A DNA stretch of 64,000 bases from Hemicentrotus pulcherrimus (GCA_003118195.1 BEXV01000630.1:57212-121211); one strand, 5' to 3'. Positions 34,782-46,147 are shown, counted from the first letter of the stretch. Translations and numbers: made by a program. The notes: generated by a model from the sequence alone, not told the origin.

Positions 34782-35030
34782 ATACTGAGGAACCAGTCTT
34801 TGCTATGTGCCCTACCGATGTTACTGTACAGACTACACCAGGTAGTGTTTCAGCCATTGCCCTGTGGACTCCACCATCCTCAACAGACAACAGTGGAAGT
34901 GTCACCGTGCAGCAGACAGCTGGTCCTACTCCAGGATCTGACTTTCCTATAGGTTCAACCGGAATTGTTTATGTTGCAAGAGACGAAGCAGGGAATGACA
35001 TGTCCTGTGCCTTAGCAGTCATTGTAATTG
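34782..35030 (+). CDS. E55: HYR domain 4
   Basis: 83 codons: VFAMCPTDVT, ALWTPPSSTDNSG, FPIGSTGIVYVARDEAGN, SCALAVIV. The final strand lacks the aromatic seen in the other three. Last HYR exon; EGF exons resume 325 bases downstream. Confidence 0.92.
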
Positions 35031-35355
35031 GTAAGAAAATAGATTGTACATGCAATTAAAAATATAGCTTTGGCAATTCTTCATGTTAAGATAAACTCCT
35101 GCTTATATTGTATGTTGAGTTAATTACGTAATAGTTTGTTTTCTTATTTTTCCAGGACGCTCTAACATGCAGTATTTCAAAAATTGTGCTCAAGTGGTTA
35201 GATTATTTTTTAGAGAATCAGTGTGTGTCTTAGCAAAATTTTATTGATATAAATAAGAACAGCATATACATCCTTAAGACAATAATTTAATACAATAACA
35301 CATGAATTACATGACCGTGTTGAAAAATTTATATTGCATCCTTTATTTCATTCAG

Positions 35356-35475
35356 GTACCTTCGATCCATGTGAATCCAATGTTTGTCAAAATAATGCTA
35401 CCTGTCGTGTAATCAATGGTACTGCCTACACCTGTGTCTGTCTACCTGGTTACACTGGAGAATTCTGTGAAATTG
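35356..35475 (+). CDS. E56: one EGF-like domain
   Basis: 40 codons: [30 protein letters not shown]. First EGF after the HYR domains and the last 40-residue one; the O-glucose site is lost (Val before Cys2). Confidence 0.92.
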
Positions 35476-35658
35476 GTAAGATAAAATATGTTTATTGTTA
35501 TTTAATCCAAATGATAAGATTTCTGTACAAAAAAAGCATTATTTCATTTTGTAATATTCAAATTATTCAATGATTGTGCACACAACACTTTACATTACAT
35601 TGTGCTTTTCTCTTGTTGTACATCTTATCCCTAATTTGTTCTACTGTTCTCTTTTTAG

Positions 35659-35772
35659 AAATCAACTTGTGTGATTCTGACCCATGTCAGAATAATGCAA
35701 GCTGTACCAACTACAGGACTTCTTACTCCTGCGATTGCCCTATGGGAATCATGGGCCAGAACTGTGAACAAG
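35659..35772 (+). CDS. E57: one EGF-like domain
   Basis: 38 codons: EINLCDSDPC, QNNASC, SYSCDC, GIMGQNC. From here on essentially all modules are 38 residues, with five residues between Cys3+1 and the aromatic before Cys4. Confidence 0.92.
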
Positions 35773-35932
35773 GTAACATACAAACTTAATCATCTCTTAG
35801 CCATCATTTCATGATTGAATGCTTGCCCAAAATTCTATATATTTCAATAAGAAAGTCGAAATTAGCTATGAATCCATATTATACTGTGAGAGATAAAAGT
35901 CGGCAAAAGTTTATTCCTCTCTATCTAGAATG

Positions 35933-35960
35933 TTTTCAAGTGGTAATTACCACCTGAAAA
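35933..35960. repeat. 28-base near-perfect palindrome
   Basis: TTTTCAAGTGGTAATTACCA followed by CCTGAAAA; the two halves differ at one base pair. Unexplained; may be the remnant of a foldback element or a protein-binding site. Confidence 0.7.
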
Positions 35961-36208
35961 AAAAATCATCCTTTATCATACATTTAAAATACTCGCTCAT
36001 TGTTTTGGTGTCATTCAGAAAGCATACATAATATGGTAAACATGTCAATAACATATCTGTATTAAAAAATCTCCTTCTTTTAGTGTAATTCTGCCTACCG
36101 TTATTGCTTTCAAAGGGGCTATAGTTTAGCACTGTTTTGAAAGAGGTTTATCAATCCTGCCAGGCAATCTTGTATCACTCTTACTGTAAAACATGTTTAT
36201 AATTCCAG

Positions 36209-36322
36209 ATATCGATGAGTGTGCCATGGACATTTGTCAGAACAATGCTACTTGCACAAACACATTTGGAGACTTCGTTTGTGAATGCCCTAATGGGTAT
36301 AGAGGATTGAGATGTCAAATTC
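36209..36322 (+). CDS. E58: one calcium-binding EGF domain
   Basis: 38 codons: DIDECAMDIC, QNNATC, TNTFGDFVCEC, GYRGLRC. The DIDEC start and C-x-N-x4-F-x-C-x-C match the calcium-binding and beta-hydroxylation consensus. Exon ends in C rather than G before GTAAGT. Confidence 0.92.
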
Positions 36323-36958
36323 GTAAGTTAATCATCTATTTAGTCTTTGATGAATGGTGAATGTCAATGAGAGAATGTAGTAATAACACATTTCATTGTT
36401 GACTTAACGACAGGGTCATAGTAGAATTGTAACGGTTGTACAATTGTTAACTAGAATAGCGTACTGATATGTAGCCAAGAGTAATATTGTCGTCTATAGA
36501 ATAATACAAATTGTTATACTTACAATCCTTCGGAATGATATTTCAAGCTGAAGCCACATCTCTCACAATTACACCACTTTACAAAAAAAACATTTAATTT
36601 TCTTGTAATCATTTATACTGTCCCCAACCATTCCCATTTCATATTAATGTAGACCTGTGCACATGTTTTTAGCTCTTAGACTACTATATAGTTCTCCCAT
36701 GTTCCATAAATAATGTTACATCCTCAGGCAGGGAGAGAGAAATCGATGGAAGACAAAAGATGCTTTCCTTTAACTGCATGAAAGCACATACTTAACATAT
36801 TTGAGGTCATACATGTTTACCTGTACCGAATATGTGTAGTTAATTAAAGGACATCCATTTTCCTCCAAATATGGCCATCTTCCTGACTGTACATGGTTTT
36901 CATAACCAATTAATTACCATTCCATCCAACACTCATTGTCATTCCACTCATGTTATAG
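36323..36958. other. Intron E58-E59
   Basis: About 640 bases, A+T-rich, nothing recognised. Confidence 0.4.
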
Positions 36959-37072
36959 CATTCAGTGCATGTGACTCAGATCCTTGATACAATGGAGGGT
37001 TGTGCAGTGGAAATTCAACCCACTTTGAATGCCAGTGTCCAATAGCCTGGACAGGCTTTGATTGCAGAACAG
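36959..37072 (+). CDS. E59: one EGF-like domain with TGA at Cys2
   Basis: 38 codons: AFSACDSDP, then TGA at 36985-36987 in place of Cys2, then YNGGLC, HFECQC, AWTGFDC. Five other cysteines, frame and both splice sites are intact. The next exon also has a stop, so skipping both would keep the frame; alternatively this pair is degrading. Confidence 0.7.
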
Positions 37073-37402
37073 GTAATCTTTGAAGATCGTTTCATCATGT
37101 TGTAAAATTTGTGAAGATGTCAAATAGTTTTGAAATCAGTGAATTCATTATTCCTCAATTTTGTTTTACTCCATAAATTTTTAAACGCATGTCTATGTTA
37201 TCATCTGTTCATAAAGGGACAAAAAAATACTAGTAAATACATTTAGTTTAGATTTTATGCATGTTATGTCTGGCGAATTAAACTATTTTAGCTAGAGACC
37301 TTGAAAGTTCAGCTACATGTACGTGCCAACTTAGCCATATACTATTGTATGGTCAAGAATTTGTATTGATAAACTTTATTTTCCTTACTGTGAATCAAAC
37401 AG

Positions 37403-37516
37403 AAAAGGATGCTTGTATTGGAGACCCCTGTCGTAATGGAGCAACCTGTTCAAACCAGTTTGACTCTGTGGTATGTACCTGCTAGCCAGGATGGACAGGA
37501 GACATATGTCATATCG
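37403..37516 (+). CDS. E60: one EGF-like domain with in-frame TAG
   Basis: 38 codons: EKDACIGDPC, RNGATC, VVCTC, then TAG at 37483-37485, then PGWTGDIC. The stop lies just after Cys5, where residues such as Q, A or P usually stand, so CAG to TAG is the simplest origin. All six cysteines are present. Donor GTCAGT. Confidence 0.7.
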
Positions 37517-37876
37517 GTCAGTATTAATGATTTATGTTATTCCGCATGCTTTAAACAAGCATTAAATGATGGGCTTTACTTTACCGATAAAATGAAATAC
37601 TTTGTTTTTTAATAACTTCGCAAACAACTTCCAACAAAATTTGCATTTATTATTCCTTGATATATTGCTTGATAATTATTTTTTGAAGATGTTGAATACT
37701 TCTTTTTACTCTGGTTATGCTGAAGAAAACAATGCCTTAACATTCTGATATGCAGTGCTCAATCATCAGAAAATTAACAATTAAAATTCTGATATATTAA
37801 GCAGTAAAAAGATTTTTGTGGAAATTTTTGATATATTCCAGCCCTTCCTTGTAAATAGTATACAAATATACACTGC

Positions 37877-38004
37877 CTTGAGAGGATCTGGTTAAAACGA
37901 TGCGCAAGAGGTGACTCCCATAGTACTATTTGCTGAGGGGCGCAGCCCCGAAGCAAATGGTACTTTTGGAGTCATCGAGGCCCATGGTTTAACCAGTACC
38001 TCGA
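37877..38004. repeat. Nested palindrome / foldback element
   Basis: An inner imperfect hairpin at 37913-37973 pairs GACTCCCATAGTACTATTTG with CAAATGGTACTTTTGGAGTC around GGGGCGCAGCCCC. Outer arms pair GGATCTGGTTAAAACGATG with CATGGTTTAACCAGTACC. Together a foldback structure of about 128 bases, unusually G+C-rich for this intron. Confidence 0.7.
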
Positions 38005-38329
38005 ATAGAAGGCATGGTATATTTGTTTTATACCCTGCATCAAAAATGTATTATTTTTTTTTTTAAACAACGACAACATGGGGAAAAAAAATTAGAACAA
38101 AAAAAATGTCAATTTTTATGTAAAAAGATTTAAAATATTTTGTTTTCATTTAATTAAGATTTGAAGAAAAAAAATTGATTCAATTCCAAAAAAAAATCAC
38201 ATTTTTTTTCCAACTCCCAAATAGTAAACCAAAATAGTACTCTCATATAGTACTTTCTAAAAATAGGTCAAGTATTTCTGGTCATGTGACGAGCTCTCAA
38301 CCAATCAAAAGCCAACAAATTTTTGATGC

Positions 38330-38455
38330 TGGATATAAATACATTTATTCAAAATCTATATTTAACGTATCGATAGCATCGGGAGGGCCGGGAGGGTCAA
38401 ATCTGACTGACATGAGCGCTATACAAGAACCCATTATTATTATTATTATCATCTC
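38330..38455. repeat. SINE-like 3' tail with (ATT)n
   Basis: GGATATAAATACATTTATTC, later GACATGAGCGCTATACAAGA and (ATT)n. Ends of this shape also occur at 39267-39330 (GCGCTATATAAATATTAATA). Confidence 0.5.
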
Positions 38456-38498
38456 ATTGACAATGATTTTGATATTTTGTTGCCTGTTTACCTTCCAG

Positions 38499-38612
38499 AT
38501 ATCAATGAATGTGAAAGCAACCCTTGCTTGAATAATGGCACCTGTGTGAACCAACTCAATGGCTTTGCTTGCAATTGTTTTGGTGGATGGACAGGCGATA
38601 TCTGTGAAATGG
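38499..38612 (+). CDS. E61: one calcium-binding EGF domain
   Basis: 38 codons: [34 protein letters not shown]. It has calcium, hydroxylation, O-glucose, O-fucose and O-GlcNAc consensus patterns together, a fully Notch-like module. Confidence 0.93.
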
Positions 38613-39016
38613 GTCAGTAAAATTCTTTCCATTGCAACCTTATAAGATCTGACATCTCAAAATTATGTATGTATCTATGAATAGCATAAACTGTGTTATA
38701 TAAGTCACATGTTTTTCTACATTGTGTACATTTTAAAAACTTGAAACCAGTCTACTAGTCACCTGATTATTTCTGGATGATTGTATAAAGGATCTTAATT
38801 ATTATTGACAAATCCACATATGATTTCTTTACTGGTATTTAAAAAATAGAGATTGTTTTCCCAAAATATGAAACACCTAAAATTTTAGAAGCTTCTATAT
38901 GTGAATTTGGCAATGTAATTGTAAAAGAGAAGAAGCACGAACGACATCCAACTTCATGTGTATATAAAGTGCTTGCCTACAATGATGAAGACTATGTTTC
39001 TGTTTTCTTATTCTAG

Positions 39017-39130
39017 ACATCAATGAATGTGAAAGCAATCCATGTTCTGCAAATGCAACCTGCCAGAACCTGCTTGGATCATACAACTGCTTGTGCCCTA
39101 CTGGTTACACAGGAGATATCTGCAATATTG
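39017..39130 (+). CDS. E62: one calcium-binding EGF domain
   Basis: 38 codons: [34 protein letters not shown]. Same full set of consensus sites as E61. Donor GTAGGT. Confidence 0.93.
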
Positions 39131-39663
39131 GTAGGTTAATTTAAATCTGTTTATCTGAAATGAATTGTGAAGGCTTGAAGTTTGTCTCATCTAGCCCGTG
39201 TGTAACTTACTTTGCTGCATGGTACATGTCCTATGACCCTTACACAATTAACTATCAATTCAAACTTTACTAAGCGCTTTGAGCATGATTATGTAAAGGC
39301 GCTATATAAATATTAATATGTATGTATGTATTGGTTCTTAACAAAACAATACAGTACTAGAAAAGACAAATAACACTCATGACAGCCTGTACACATTAAG
39401 TTCCAGTACTTTACCAGTTATGTACATTTATTCATGAACTGGTGTTTTGTTGAAGTTTAAAAACCACAGATTCTATTCAAGAAAAAAGAATAAAAAGAAA
39501 GAAATATGAAACATTTAACATCTTCAGTACTTTTGCATTGCCTGCTTTTTCGTTTTTAGCCTTCTAACTTTCACTATCAAGGTGAAAATCAAGTTTATTA
39601 TGATGTTATTCAGTCATTTACATATGTAGTCCATGTATTTGCATATTTATTTGTATGTGTTAG
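39131..39663. other. Intron E62-E63
   Basis: A fragment at about 39267-39330 (TAAGCGCTTTGAGCATGATT then GGCGCTATATAAATATTAAT) looks like a SINE or transposon tail. Otherwise nothing recognised. Confidence 0.45.
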
Positions 39664-39777
39664 AAACTGATGAATGCAACCCGAACCCCTGTCAGAATGG
39701 GGCCACTTGTACTGATCTTGGTGGGACCTACCAGTGTACATGCCCTCTCGGCTTCAGTGGAACCAACTGCGACAATG
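39664..39777 (+). CDS. E63: one calcium-binding-type EGF domain
   Basis: 38 codons: [35 protein letters not shown]-x-D-x4-Y-x-C-x-C is the hydroxylation consensus. Confidence 0.93.
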
Positions 39778-40403
39778 GTAAACACAGATATGTTTTTATG
39801 AAAGAGTTTCATCAGGATGGTTGTAATAATGGTTCGAAAGCTCTTGTATCACAGCCTACAGTAAAAATTATCTGTAACAGTTTCGATGTCTAGAGTTCTC
39901 ACATCTTCCTCAGACGCAAATTGGCAGACGGAAGTAATCCGCCAATTTTTCTGATTGCCAGTGCTTGTCGTTTTGACGATTACTGGGTCGTGTTTGTTTT
40001 ATTCTCTCTATATTTTAGTGTATATGATAGTATTCTCTCTGTATTGTTTTCTATATGTTTATGTGATTGTAAATGGTCAAACTTCTTCATTCAGATATTT
40101 TCCTGTCACTGTTTTGGCATTTCTGGTATCTACATGCAGTTTCAGCGAAGTTTAAAATATATGATGGAGAAAAATATGCATCTTTAGAAACAAAACTACA
40201 TGACCTTTCATCATCTTTAAATTTCAATTAATTGCATAAGAATGTGAGCATGTTACAATCATCATTTGAAATGTTTGTACTGTACATTCATACAAAACTA
40301 CCAAACTAAAAGTTAGCGAGTGCTGTGGAAAGAGAAAAGAAAAGAAATATTTACACAAGAATCATTCATTATATCATTCAAATGCATTTTATTTTGTTTC
40401 CAG
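39778..40403. other. Intron E63-E64
   Basis: A small hairpin at about 39916-39946 pairs AAATTGGC and CGGA with TCCGCCAATTT. The rest is unremarkable. Confidence 0.45.
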
Positions 40404-40517
40404 ATATTGAGGATTGTGTTGGAAACCTGTGCATGAATGGAGCAACATGTATTGATATGCTCAACGGTTACCGATGTGAATGCCCTATTTCACATGCTGG
40501 CAACTTCTGTGAGATCG
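40404..40517 (+). CDS. E64: one EGF-like domain
   Basis: 38 codons: DIEDCVGNLC, MNGATC, IDMLNGYRCEC, then PISHAGNFC, where the usual G-W is replaced by S-H. Confidence 0.92.
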
Positions 40518-40782
40518 GTAAGTATTTGGCTCTTACATATGTTCATGGAAAAAAATTGAAATGAACAGATCATTTAAGAATATAAACTATTTTGTTCCAT
40601 GTAAATGTTTGAAAAAAGTTTGCTATGTTCTTTTCAAGATGCCATTATTGTCAAGTGTATACTCAAAAGAGAATAGAAATTTTTCAATTTATTACGGTAT
40701 AGCAATTTTTTCATCATGATCATTAAAAAAATCCATAGACACAGTTGAAAATTTATTGTATCTCTTCTCTCATCTCTTCTAG

Positions 40783-40896
40783 CTCTAAATCCTTGCGAGT
40801 CGGATCCTTGTGCATTTAACAGTACTTGCAGCAACTTGTTTACCTCTTACATTTGCATCTGTTCTGATGGGTACTCTGGTATCAACTGCGAACAAG
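40783..40896 (+). CDS. E65: one EGF-like domain
   Basis: 38 codons: ALNPCESDPC, AFNSTC, SYICIC, GYSGINC. No acidic pre-Cys1 motif. Donor GTTTGT is weak. Confidence 0.9.
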
Positions 40897-41254
40897 GTTT
40901 GTAATGTCAAGGGGGGTAGTTATGTATGTGTACTTTTTCTGAGAGGATGGTGTATAGTCAAAGGGTTGCTTTCAGTATTTATACATTCATATGTACAACA
41001 AAATAGACACTTGTTAAAGTATGCCAAAATGCTTGTTTGATTCACAGAAGATTTACTGAATATGCTGTTACAGTTGAATTAGCTATTTTCCTAGCATTAA
41101 TGATAGATTTTGTATTAATTTCCATATGTATATGAACGTGTTTAAATTAGTATCGAGAATACAGTGTATGTCTCCATCTTTCTGCATGGATATCTTCAAT
41201 TGAATTCTGATGACACGATATGTATATTGTTTGTTTCTTTAATCATGTTTACAG

Positions 41255-41368
41255 AGGTGCTTGAATGTTCCAGTAACCCATGTATGAATGGAGGAATATG
41301 CATAGACCTGATTGGGGAGTTCTCATGCTTCTGCGATTCTGGATGGACAGGAGAGTTCTGCGAGATAA
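41255..41368 (+). CDS. E66: one EGF-like domain
   Basis: 38 codons: [34 protein letters not shown]. Ends in A before GTAAGA. The leader xxLEC, recurring from here on, resembles that of E48 domain 4. Confidence 0.92.
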
Positions 41369-41715
41369 GTAAGAAATATGAAATTTCTTGTTTTAAGCAA
41401 TTACAGTTTCAGTGATAATTTTAAGGTGCCTAGCTTTTCTATTTTTTACATGCAAGACGTTGGGAATTTGACGTCTGTGATTGGTCACTGATAAACTGTT
41501 CATGTATTACTTCAGTAGTATTATGTATTATTACTATATCTTTATTAAAGTACATAATATTCTCGAATAAAAAGTCTTACAAGAAATGTTTCATGTAAAT
41601 TAACAGTGCCTTCCTGCTTTTAAGTAACTGAAGTCGGACTAGATCATTTGACAATATATTTAGCCTACATTGTGTTTTAAAATAATAGATACATTTTAAT
41701 ATTCTTATATTACAG

Positions 41716-41829
41716 ATATTGATGAGTGTGCAAGTGATCCTTGTCTTAATGGTGCAACCTGTATCGACATTGTAGATGGGTACACCTGTGATTGTGCCCT
41801 TGGCTATGAAGGCACTCTCTGTGAAACAG
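41716..41829 (+). CDS. E67: one calcium-binding EGF domain, GC donor
   Basis: 38 codons: [34 protein letters not shown]. The following intron begins GCAAGT instead of GT (41830-41835); with otherwise perfect consensus this is a GC-AG intron, a known minor class of U2 introns. Confidence 0.92.
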
Positions 41830-42352
41830 GCAAGTACATTAACCAAACATGATATTGATTACAACCCTTTTGTTTATACTTCATCTATAAAATCCTGAAT
41901 GGTTTATAGGTCTTGTTTAATTCCAAAGTGTCTGTAGCAGGCTTATATTTCTTAAAGTAATTCATGGAAATCATTTTTACACTTGTGATTAGAAGTTTTC
42001 ACTGTTATATTCACGATGTAACCCTCCCTCTCTTGCTCATGGATTTGATCCACATTTCCTACCATAGTGCAGCAGCCCTTCTAAATCTCCTCTGAATTGA
42101 ATTAGGGTAGCAAAACCATGTTGTGCTTACAAATTGAGTGAGCTATTTTCGTGTCTATTCTCTACCCACTGTGCCATCTTTTTAATACTGTTTTAGAGGC
42201 TATACCACTTTCTTGTGTGCCCTACAGTCACGAACAGTGGCATTCATAGTCTTGTTTTCTGTCATTTTCACTGACACCATGGTTTATTCTACTCAAATGG
42301 AGAGCTAACCATGGATACAAATTTTGTTCTTGAATTCATTCGACTCTAACAG

Positions 42353-42466
42353 ATATTCTGGAGTGCGCTAGCAATCCATGCTTCAACGAAGCTACATGTG
42401 TTGATAACATTGGTTTCTATGAATGCCTTTGTCCATCTGGATGGACTGGTGTACACTGTGAAACAG
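42353..42466 (+). CDS. E68: one EGF-like domain
   Basis: 38 codons: [34 protein letters not shown]. All Notch-type O-glycan consensus sites are kept. Confidence 0.93.
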
Positions 42467-43093
42467 GTAAGCTACATTATCCTTCCCGTCAGATACATTG
42501 ATATCTGTTATTGTTATTCCTTACTTAATGATTATACTGAAGGATTGGTGGTGCCAGATGGCATTCTCTTGATACATGTATTCAATGCGCTCTCAGATTC
42601 TGTAGATTATTTTTTCTTAAAGATTTTAAGAGATTTCGCAAGAGGATTTGTACGCCATTGTAAGAAAACTAATTCCTATGAAATGTATTGATTGTTACAT
42701 TGAAAGCATGCTACTCATAACACCATCCACATGCATGTTTAATCATATATTTTATGGATGCCTATCAATGTAGTATTTTCCTTTCCTCTCTGCACTTTTT
42801 GTTGCCTACACTCGATTGAAATCCCTAAAATTCACCTATTGGACTTATTTCTATTCTGCCTCTCTCTTGTTGCTATCAACTTCATATTTTCCCTTCAACA
42901 TTCTGTCTTCCTCTCATCTATGCTAATGTGGTATTCTATTTATTTGGTCTTTTGTGTTCCTGTTATTTCGGTCGTATACACTGGAACACCTCAACTACTC
43001 CTCTACATTCACAACTGTTCATTACTTTATATAACCCCATCACTTATGCACCCACTGTCCTTGTCCCCCATTATCCTTTCTTTCCCACATCAG
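42467..43093. other. Intron E68-E69
   Basis: About 630 bases with a long pyrimidine-rich part before the acceptor; nothing recognised. Confidence 0.4.
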
Positions 43094-43207
43094 AAATCAA
43101 TGAGTGCAACAGTATGCCATGTCAGAACGGAGGACAGTGTTTTGATGAAATCGACGGCTTCCGCTGTCTCTGTGAAACTGGATGGACAGGGGTGACTTGT
43201 GAGACGG
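43094..43207 (+). CDS. E69: one calcium-binding EGF domain
   Basis: 38 codons: [35 protein letters not shown]-fucose site lost (Gln before Cys3). Confidence 0.93.
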
Positions 43208-43484
43208 GTAAGTTCAGAGCAAGTGTTAATGAAAGTACTTAACTCATTAAAATGTGAGCTGTTTTGTTTTTTATCAAATTTTGTTTTCTGTACATCGGAC
43301 AAAATATGTGTTTTCCATGTAATAATTAGGGACAATAGAGCTTGATGTCCAGTATATTTGCATGTTTATATGTTTTTTTAGCAGTTTTGTTTTGAGATTT
43401 TGAGTTTACAATGTTTTCTTTCTACCGGAAAGTATTCTTTTGTGTGTCACTTTTAAAACTGTTTATTCTCTCCCTACTTTAAAG

Positions 43485-43598
43485 ACATTGGTGAATGTGG
43501 AAGTGATCCTTGCCAGAATGGTGCTAATTGCATAGACTTTGTGAATGGATTCTTCTGTCAATGTAAAGCAGGATGGGAAGGAGACTTCTGTGAAATTG
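43485..43598 (+). CDS. E70: one EGF-like domain
   Basis: 38 codons: [34 protein letters not shown]. Acceptor AAAG is unusual in lacking C or T at -3. Confidence 0.9.
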
Positions 43599-44110
43599 GT
43601 AAGTGTAGAATGACATTGGTATAAATCTATAGGGGTTGTATAGGTAAATAGGGAGAACTGCACACATACATTTGCATTTTAAATGGTTGCCTCAAGAGAA
43701 ATACATGTAGGAATTATAAATAGGTTTAAGACTTTGCATAAAGTGTCTTTGTCACTATACTTTTAAAAGGTGATAAATATTTTTTAAAAACATTATCCTA
43801 TTATCATATGGCAACCGTATTCATACATTAATTTCCAATTTTGCTATTTGATATCGCTATGATGTTTGTAGTTGAAAAAATGTATTATGGTTGGAAGAAT
43901 GTTCACAGAATGAGCTGCAGTCAAGAATTTACTTGTCAAATGGATTAATTTTTTCATTTCAATATGACATACATGCATATGTCGTATTGATAATCTGATA
44001 ACGAGAAACCAAAGTCATTCAATATTTCGTTATTAATAGCAATGATGATCAGTGACACACAGGGTATAAATATAAAACAATAATATTTTATTTTGTGCTT
44101 TTTTCCACAG

Positions 44111-44224
44111 ACATCAATGAATGTGAGAGAGATGTTTGTTTGAATGGAGCAACATGTGTAGATCTACTGGCTCAATTCCAGTGCCTCTGTCCTCAAGGCT
44201 TTGCTGGTGTCCTCTGTGAAACTG
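44111..44224 (+). CDS. E71: one calcium-binding EGF domain
   Basis: 38 codons: [34 protein letters not shown]. Strong acceptor TTTTTCCACAG. Confidence 0.93.
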
Positions 44225-44540
44225 GTAAAAATTTGTGTTCTAGAGTGTGGTGTTTACATTTTAAAATGTATAAAAGCTTTACAATTTTTACTTGATAATG
44301 TGCTGGAACGTTTGTAATATCATCACTTTGATTTGTTTTTGTAATTGATGGAATTGCTATGCTTTCCAATGAATATTCACAATGATAGATAAACTATTCG
44401 TGTCTTTTCCTCTTCTCTTAAGACATCTCATTTATGTTATTCAGCAATGGTTTTCAACCAAGTATTTAATCATGAGGCTTTCGAACTGCGAAATGTAAGA
44501 TGCAATGAACCCATTTGGTTTTGTTATTTTCATATTACAG

Positions 44541-44654
44541 ACCTTGACGAATGTTTGGTCGACCCTTGTGTCAATGGAGCAACATGTCTTAACAACCCAG
44601 GTTTCTACGAGTGTGTCTGCTTGGCAGGATATGAAGGAATAAACTGTGAATCTG
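44541..44654 (+). CDS. E72: one calcium-binding EGF domain
   Basis: 38 codons: [34 protein letters not shown]. Confidence 0.93.
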
Positions 44655-44925
44655 GTAAGAAATGTGACCTTGCAATGTATTCAGCAAGCCAATATGAGTA
44701 ATAACAATATTAACTCTTTTTTTCTGCATGCGGAATTATAGCACCTAAATATTGAAAACGATTCATCGCATCCACAAATTTGTTTTAATTGTGGTTGTGT
44801 AGGTTCAGAGAGGTAAATTAGATACAAAATGAGAACAGGTGGGATTTGACAGAAATTGGGCCCCAACTAGCAAGCAAAGTTGACTATTTTTATTGATCTT
44901 ATTTCTTACATTTTTTTTTCCACAG

Positions 44926-45039
44926 ACATCCAAGAATGTGCCAGCAATCCTTGTCTTAATGGTGCAACTTGTTTAGATAATCTACTTGGCTATGAATGCA
45001 TATGTGCTCCAGGATGGAATGGAACTAACTGTGAACAAG
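44926..45039 (+). CDS. E73: one EGF-like domain
   Basis: 38 codons: [34 protein letters not shown]. First GWNGTNC ending; NGT adds an N-glycosylation sequon between Cys5 and Cys6, a feature of many later modules. Confidence 0.94.
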
Positions 45040-45714
45040 GTAAATACTTGTTATCTTTTCAGTTACCTATATTTCATTGATTTGTAGTTGTGAGGTATAC
45101 ATTTATCGTCCCTCATATTTGTGGCCTTTTATAAATCTGGGTGTCATCTTTCAAGGCCCACTACACTACTTGTAGATATGTGCACCCTCTCTATATTAAA
45201 CAATACATAATTGGTGACCATTGGTCCCCAATGATCCTCTTTTTCTTATGTTAACTTAGAGTGACCTTGCAGGGCGGTCTAATCTCTCCCGTAAACTAAT
45301 ACTGATAAGCTTTAAGAGTATCTTCTTTGGTAGATGTTCCTTAATGTTCCTTAATTCGCAGTTTCCTAGATGTAATTCTGAACTTCTGTTTCTTAATTCT
45401 TAGAATTAAAACTGCTTTGTATTAATAATTATGATTATTTCTCAATTTACTTTTCCAAATTAAGCTTTGCACTAGATGGTATCTTTCCTTTGCTTGTTAT
45501 TTAACTCTTCCATTTCAAATACTAAAATGATTATTTCAGTCATAGCTTTTTATGAAATAACATGTTGAAAAAGCTTGGTCTAGTTTTTATATCATACCTC
45601 CTAATACACTGTTCTGTGCTCTGGAACTCTTATATGCTGTTACTCTCTGCGTCTTACAACTCCCTGCAACATTTCTTTTTCATTTGCCTCCACCTTCCTC
45701 CCTTCCCTTGGTAG
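45040..45714. other. Intron E73-E74
   Basis: About 675 bases; nothing recognised. Confidence 0.4.
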
Positions 45715-45828
45715 AAATGAGATTCTGCACCAATGCAACTTGTCTAAATGGTGCAACCTGTGTAGATGTGTTTCCAGGCTTTCAATGTGTTTGTGCAGAT
45801 GGATGGACAGGCGAGAATTGTGAAAGTG
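45715..45828 (+). CDS. E74: one EGF-like domain, atypical start
   Basis: 38 codons: EMRFCTNATC, LNGATC, VDVFPGFQCVC, GWTGENC. The usual N/D-P before Cys2 is A-T, and the pre-Cys1 acidic residue is missing; NAT is an N-glycosylation sequon. Confidence 0.9.
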
Positions 45829-46147
45829 GTATGCATTTATTTCCTGCAGTCTAAAAGAAGTTAAATTTCTAGATTCATGACTTGAATTGTTGAGTTTAGT
45901 TTCTAAATTCAGTATGGGTGTCATAATTCACAGAATTAATGAGATATGCATTATAGTTTAATGTCATAAAAAGTTACTAATGTTATTTCTGTGATAAGTA
46001 ATATTAGCTGATAAGGTACATGAAAAAAGATTTTTTAATTCATGTGAATTAGATTCGCTGTATACAATTTTGCCTAAAAACTGATATTTACAGCAACTAC
46101 AGCAAGGATGTTCTTAAATGTAAATTTTCTTGTTTCTAATATTTCAG

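Larger units (their letters stand above)
37517..38498. other. Intron E60-E61, repeat-rich
   Basis: Contains the nested palindrome at 37877-38004, poly-A/T runs at 38045-38215, and a SINE-like tail at about 38330-38455 (GAGCGCTATACAAGAACCC followed by (ATT)n). No exon recognised. Confidence 0.5.
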
